The notes under the pieces are model-generated. The model saw nothing but the letters and a program-made list of their open reading frames with translations, was not told where the DNA came from and ran no database searches. A DNA stretch of 64,000 nucleotides from Phycisphaerae bacterium (GTDB lineage: Bacteria; Planctomycetota; Phycisphaerae; UBA1845; Fen-1342): positions 166,191 to 230,190 of the forward strand of contig JAJVHV010000002.1 in the NCBI GenBank assembly GCA_022072445.1, written 5' to 3'. Below, piece by piece: positions 60,270 through 64,000 of this stretch; the first letter of the stretch is position 1, and each line of letters starts with the position of its first letter. Position numbers and translations under genes: made by a program.

Positions 60270-60594
60270 TTGTCGCCGACTCCGTTCGCAGGCGCAGGTC
60301 TCGGAGCGGACCCGGATCGTGAGGAGAGGTTAGTCGCGGCGCGCCGCCGACGCCCGATAAGACTTCGACGTAACCCCTCACGCTCGAAGGGGATGCATCT
60401 CCGTTGAAAGTATACCGACATTTCCGTGGGACGGTACGGCACGCGCGGTTCCGCCAGATTTTCTCGAACCAAATCTCGCCCGGTCCGTTACCCGATAAGT
60501 CGAACAGGCTCGGCCTTGCCTGACCCTTGTCGCGTCTGGTCGCGACCGGTATGGTGAGTCCTGCGGATTCGTGTCCCGCTACGGAGGCTTCAGC
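60270..60594. other. Divergent intergenic region
   Basis: The HEAT-protein and PEP-CTERM genes are divergent, so this stretch must contain both promoters. I see no strong -35/-10 pair, riboswitch or repeat. The 20 bp upstream of GTG 60595 contain GGAGG. Confidence 0.4.
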
Positions 60595-61584
60595 GTGTTG
60601 CGTGCAAAATCGCTGGCGAGCGTGCTATTCCTCGGCCTCATGGTCCCGCCGATCTACGCTCAGGGACTCTGGAACGACCTCTATCGCGGACTGCAACTGT
60701 TCTCGACGCCCAGCGGCGGGCCGCTGGGCTTCTCGCAGGACGGTTCCGCCATCAACGGCAACCGCAATGGCCGGACGCGGATCGTCCCGAACCAGCTCGG
60801 CAACGGCTGGCGGCTGGAGCTGGACCGCACGTTCGGCACCGACAGCCGCGGACGTCCCGAAATCTTCGACGCGGGCCTCGGCGAGCTGGAGCTCTCGGGC
60901 TCGACGTCGGCGACGCTGGGCTTCACGCGCCGCGGCCTGCCGCACAAGCCGATTTTCATCGGCTCGGGCGACTTCGCCGCCTCGAACCTGAACTACGCGC
61001 TGCGGTTCAAATCCGGCGCGCAGGACGCCGAGTTGACCGGAACGCTCAACGCGGCTTCGACCTTCGAGATCAACCAGCTTGGATTCTACGAGGTTGATCT
61101 GAACGTTCAGAACACGACCTCGTCGCTGACGCTGGACGGCGTCGCGGTCGACTCGGAGGACCGCACGGACTTCGACATCGGGCCGATCGCGCTGAAGGGC
61201 AACATCTTCGTCGACGGGGCGGTCGCGCTGCTGCGCTCCGCGGGCGTCGACACCTCGGCGATCGAACAGCTCTTCCCCGGCTCGCCGATCGGACGCATCG
61301 GCGACGAGATCGAGGCTCAGATTCGCGCCGCAAACGTCGCCGGTGTGACGTTCACGCGTGACGGCGTGGACACGGCGTCGCTGATGGCCGACGCGCAGAC
61401 CGCGGTGGTGCGCGAGATGTTCTCGTATTCGCTGCGCTCGAGCCTGGCGCCCGTCATCGGTGGGAACGCGGCGCTCACCGCGCCGGCGAGCGACAACGGC
61501 CAGAACCAGTCGACGCCCGAGCCTGCGACGTGGATGCTGATCGCGGGCGGCGCGCTGCTGGCGCTGCGGCGGCGGGCGCGCTAA
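60595..61584 (+). CDS. PEP-CTERM exported protein
   Basis: 329 residues from GTG 60595, with GGAGG 7 nt upstream (an ATG in frame at 60571 lacks one). A signal peptide (ASVLFLGLMVPPIYA) leads to a beta-rich domain with Gly/Asn/Asp (FGTDSRGRPEIFDAGLGELE), then a helical segment near 200-290. The PEP-CTERM tail is STPEPATWMLIAGGALLALR followed by RRAR. It should be sorted to the envelope or matrix by an exosortase-like enzyme. No other function is visible. Confidence 0.85.
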   Translation: MLRAKSLASVLFLGLMVPPIYAQGLWNDLYRGLQLFSTPSGGPLGFSQDGSAINGNRNGRTRIVPNQLGNGWRLELDRTFGTDSRGRPEIFDAGLGELELSGSTSATLGFTRRGLPHKPIFIGSGDFAASNLNYALRFKSGAQDAELTGTLNAASTFEINQLGFYEVDLNVQNTTSSLTLDGVAVDSEDRTDFDIGPIALKGNIFVDGAVALLRSAGVDTSAIEQLFPGSPIGRIGDEIEAQIRAANVAGVTFTRDGVDTASLMADAQTAVVREMFSYSLRSSLAPVIGGNAALTAPASDNGQNQSTPEPATWMLIAGGALLALRRRAR

Positions 61585-61592
61585 GAATCCGC

Positions 61593-61640
61593 CGCGCTGG
61601 CCGACAATGTGTCGCGCTGGCCGTGAATGAGTCGCGCTGG
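61593..61640. repeat. Three direct 20-bp repeats
   Basis: CGCGCTGG occurs at 61593, 61613 and 61633, exactly 20 bp apart, in units such as CGCGCTGGCCGTGAATGAGT. They lie between the PEP-CTERM stop and the RHS-like fragment. Confidence 0.6.
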
Positions 61641-61674
61641 TGGGGTGCGAGATGGGAGTCTCGCAGCAGCAGGA

Positions 61675-62769
61675 TTACACCTCGACGCCGTTGTTCTGCA
61701 CGAGCTTGCTCGTCCGGCGATTCGCGCCGTCGTAGGCGTAGGTGGCGAACGTGGTCTGCGTCGTGCCGCTCGAGTAGCGGCTCTTGACGGCGACCAGGCG
61801 GTTCCAGGCGTCGTAGGCGAACTTGAAGATGCCGTCGTCGGTCAGACTGCCGTTATCGTCATACGACAAGGTGGTCGCGTTCGACGCGAAGTCGTCGTTG
61901 ATCACGAGCGAGTCGCCGCCGTCGTCAAGGTCGAGGTCGGCGTTGTTGTCGTACCCGATCTTGACGTCGTCGAAGTCCTGGGCCGCCGTGCTGGCGATGT
62001 GGCCGTGGAACAGGCCGGCGTGGCCCGCGGAACAGTCATCGTCGACCGTGGTCGTGTCGAGCAAGGCGGTCTCGTCGCTCCAGGTGCCATCGTCGTCGGT
62101 GTCGATCCAGAACCGCAGCCGCTGCAAGGCGGAGTTTCCGAGATCGTCACCCACGACCACCTTACCAGTATACCAGTTCCCATTCGTCAGCGACACGGTC
62201 GAGCCGGACGAGAGCGGGCTTTGCAGGATGCCGTCGTTGACGCGCTTGTACACCCAGGCCTTGCTGTCGGCGGCCTTCACGATCACCGCCAGCCAGTCGC
62301 CGGGGTTCACCCAGCGCACCAGAAACCCCGGCGACGGGCCGGGCGCCCACTTGAAGCGGAACGTGGCCACGTACTTGCCCGCGCGGAAGCCGCGGCGGAC
62401 GATGCAAGTGTCGTAATACTCCGTGCTCGTCGCCGAACTGCTGCGGAGCAGGTTGTTGTTGGAGTCGTCGATCTGGACCTCGGCCTTGTCGCTGAACCAG
62501 CGGCCGTCGGCTTCGTACGGGCCGACCAGGTCGCGGACCTTGAAATTGTCGAACGCGTTGGCCGAGGCGTGGCTGCACCACAGACCCACCTGACCGGCCG
62601 GCACCGTCGCGGCGCAGCCGTGCGCGGCGCCGCTGCGGGCCTCGGCCTCGATGCCGAAGGCGACGCCGTTGGTGATGGTGAAGCTGCCGCTGGACTTCTG
62701 CGTCCAGGTGCCGCTGGACACCTGGTAGAGGGCGCGGCAGTCTATCAAGAGCAGTTCGCTGTTTCGCAT
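61675..62769 (-). pseudogene. RHS/YD-repeat protein fragment
   Basis: About 364 residues from ATG 62769. The N-terminal part is a beta-sandwich-like domain (FDNFKVRDLVGP, WIDTDDDGTWSDET) with many Asp. The C-terminal part has YD-type units: GIFKFAYDAWNRLVAVKSRY and FATYAYDGANRRTSKL. The frame stops right after this. In full RHS proteins dozens of YD repeats and a core-associated end should follow, and there is no signal peptide at the start. It is therefore a remnant truncated at both ends, or the product of recombination between RHS genes. Confidence 0.7.
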
Positions 62770-63187
62770 GCATGAAGGATAGCGTAGGATTCCTAGACCG
62801 GCAAGTTGCCGGCGGCGGAATGTTCGGAAGTCGCGGGCGGTCCGGGGGTTACGCCGGCGGATTTCTTGGCGACGAAGCGTGGGCCGGCGGCACGGCCCGA
62901 TAAGGCGCGACCGGCGCCAACGCCACGGCTGCGGCATTACTGCCGTGAGGCGGCCTGTGTCGCAGTCGTTCAAATGCCCAATTCCGCGATTATGCGGCCT
63001 CGGCCGAGTATGATGTCGCTGCGCGCTGGCACTGGCGCACGCGAATCCGGCTTTAGAGAAACACCGCACCTGCCAAGCTGCGTAGAAGCCTGAAACCCTA
63101 CCACACACCGACGTTGAGGACGAAACAGGGAGGCGCCGACGTTTTGGACCCTCGCACGCGGACCTGCGCGCCCGCGCCCCGGCGCGC
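62770..63187. other. Intergenic region
   Basis: 418 bp with no supported gene on either strand. The open frames present are Arg-rich and lack starts. I recognise no repeat or RNA structure. It may include the decayed upstream part of the RHS-like gene. Confidence 0.4.
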
Positions 63188-63643
63188 CTACCGCCTACAG
63201 TGAGTGGCTTTGTGAATCAGATTCCCGCACTCCGGGCAACGGCCAGACGTATTTCCCACCAAGCTGTACCCGCAGTCGCAGTAGTTGGGTCGATCTCGCG
63301 GGTGCCGGCGCAGGGCGGCGAACAACGGCAGCACAAGTGGGACCGCAATCCACAGAGGTAATATCATACGGCGGTGGGGTCCTGCCATCCTGGTGCTTGG
63401 CATCAGGTAATATGTTGGCCACATTCTGACGGAGACCTGCAACCCCGGATCGATCGCTACAACTGCAACGTCATCCAGTTGTGCAGCAGTCGCTTGATGC
63501 ACAACCAGCGCCGCTCCGGCAAGCGTGAGGCTCCGCTTAAGATCTGATGATGCGCATCCGATGTGGACACACCCCGACATACAGAGTATCAAAACGAAGC
63601 CACACAAGGCGGCAGTATGTCTGCCTTTCATATAATGCTTCAC
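63188..63643 (-). CDS. Small membrane protein with C-terminal zinc ribbon
   Basis: 151 residues from GTG 63643 (ATG 63631 is an alternative). A lipoprotein-like N-terminus (GFVLILCMSGC) is followed by a short periplasmic stretch and one transmembrane helix (ILPLWIAVPLVLPLFAALRR). The C-terminal ribbon is YCDCGYSLVGNTSGRCPECG. This CxCGYSLxGNxSGxCPECG pattern is widespread in small planctomycete proteins of unknown role. It begins 10 bp after the stop of the edge gene, so the two are probably co-transcribed. Confidence 0.75.
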   Translation of the reverse strand: MKHYMKGRHTAALCGFVLILCMSGCVHIGCASSDLKRSLTLAGAALVVHQATAAQLDDVAVVAIDPGLQVSVRMWPTYYLMPSTRMAGPHRRMILPLWIAVPLVLPLFAALRRHPRDRPNYCDCGYSLVGNTSGRCPECGNLIHKATHCRR

Positions 63644-63653
63644 TTATCCCTTA

Positions 63654-64000
63654 TTATGGTTGCGTAATCATCCCGCAGGCAGCCGAGCATTCGTCGCCCG
63701 GAAAGTAACGCTTACAGCACTTTTCACAGTGGTACACGCTAGCGCAGCAAGCGACACACTGGTCAGGCGCAAACGGCCGATCGTCCTTACCACCAAGCCC
63801 GCAGCCAGAGCAGCAATTCCCTCCAAGCGTCGGTAGCGTGTTGACAGCAACAGGAAGAGGCGTCACAGTGTAGTAGTTGTAAATCGTGTAGCCCATGTCC
63901 ACAATGTCGTTGCCAACGTCCACATTTATCTCGAAAATGTCGTCCACAACCTGCTTCGAGGGCGATGGTACGTGGTTTGCGGGGTTGTAAGGGCTGGGGG
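63654..64000 (-). CDS. Cys-rich protein, C-terminal part (5' end beyond right edge)
   Basis: The frame is open from the right edge (PSPYNPANHVPSPSKQVV) to a stop at 63654, so only the C-terminal about 114 residues are seen. The last 60 residues hold 13 cysteines: NCCSGCGLGG, CVACCASVYHCEKCCKRYFP and CSAAC. The start resembles the loop after the core domain of RHS proteins, and an RHS-like fragment lies 900 bp away in the same orientation. It may therefore be the end of an RHS protein, but this is not certain. Confidence 0.5.
   Translation of the reverse strand, partial: PSPYNPANHVPSPSKQVVDDIFEINVDVGNDIVDMGYTIYNYYTVTPLPVAVNTLPTLGGNCCSGCGLGGKDDRPFAPDQCVACCASVYHCEKCCKRYFPGDECSAACGMITQP

Noticed and set aside
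57873..60407. Long open frame on the plus strand opposite the HEAT-repeat gene
   Set aside because: It is a mirror of a GC-rich coding region: composition is Arg/Gly/Gln-rich with no domain, while the minus-strand protein has a signal peptide and HEAT repeats.

Overview
The window is high-GC and most likely comes from a member of the Planctomycetota, probably a Phycisphaerae-type lineage. The evidence is: pseudopilin-like proteins with a prepilin N-terminus and a large globular domain, ECF sigma factor plus TPR-tailed Ser/Thr kinase pairs, PEP-CTERM proteins, secreted proteins with Asp/Asn-rich dockerin-like repeats, and long HEAT-repeat proteins. No rRNA, tRNA or CRISPR array was seen.

Region 1 (1-28.3 kb) is a defence and mobility island. 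A serine recombinase runs off the left edge. An identical-half-site palindrome (TCTAAC-N4-GTTAGA) lies upstream of it and again inside the promoter of a lexA gene, which suggests SOS control of the element. lexA is followed by two unrecognised genes (3043-4789). Next comes an RtcR-type CARF-AAA+ sigma-54 activator (5261-6853). A very good -24/-12 promoter starts 21 bases after its stop codon. That promoter faces an operon of a coiled-coil protein, a lipoprotein, a DUF4145 protein, a type III-like restriction-modification pair (mod/res), a DUF3696-type ATPase with an unrecognised partner, and possibly two more genes including a DUF2130 coiled-coil protein. On the opposite strand is a complete three-gene Shango-like system (TerB protein, ATPase, Lhr-like helicase; 27.6-21.6 kb). 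A ParB/KorB-like HTH gene of a recombinase module closes the block.

Region 2 (28.3-38.5 kb) is scarred by transposition. It holds a restriction-endonuclease-NACHT gene split by an IS630 element (removing the element and one TA restores the frame), a decayed DUF2924/serine-recombinase module, an ST7-like TPR protein, and three copies of a non-coding repeat (28.35, 36.45 and 38.35 kb).

Region 3 (36.6-64 kb) looks like ordinary planctomycete chromosome. It has two paralogous secreted proteins with a duplicated leader, a PEP-CTERM trypsin-like protease, two ECF-sigma/kinase pairs, lipoproteins, a GDPD phosphodiesterase, a DUF1697 protein, a Gdx-type SMR exporter directly followed by a Sul-like dihydropteroate synthase, and an HTH-receiver-like regulator. 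It continues with a 1.3-kb array of about 114-bp repeats carrying 12 identical hairpins, two zinc-ribbon/pseudopilin pairs, a HEAT-repeat protein, a PEP-CTERM protein, and RHS-like fragments at the right edge.

The most promising undescribed system is the CARF-sigma-54-gated operon at 5.2-18.8 kb: a nucleotide-sensing activator appears to hold a restriction-modification and accessory gene set silent until a signal is made.
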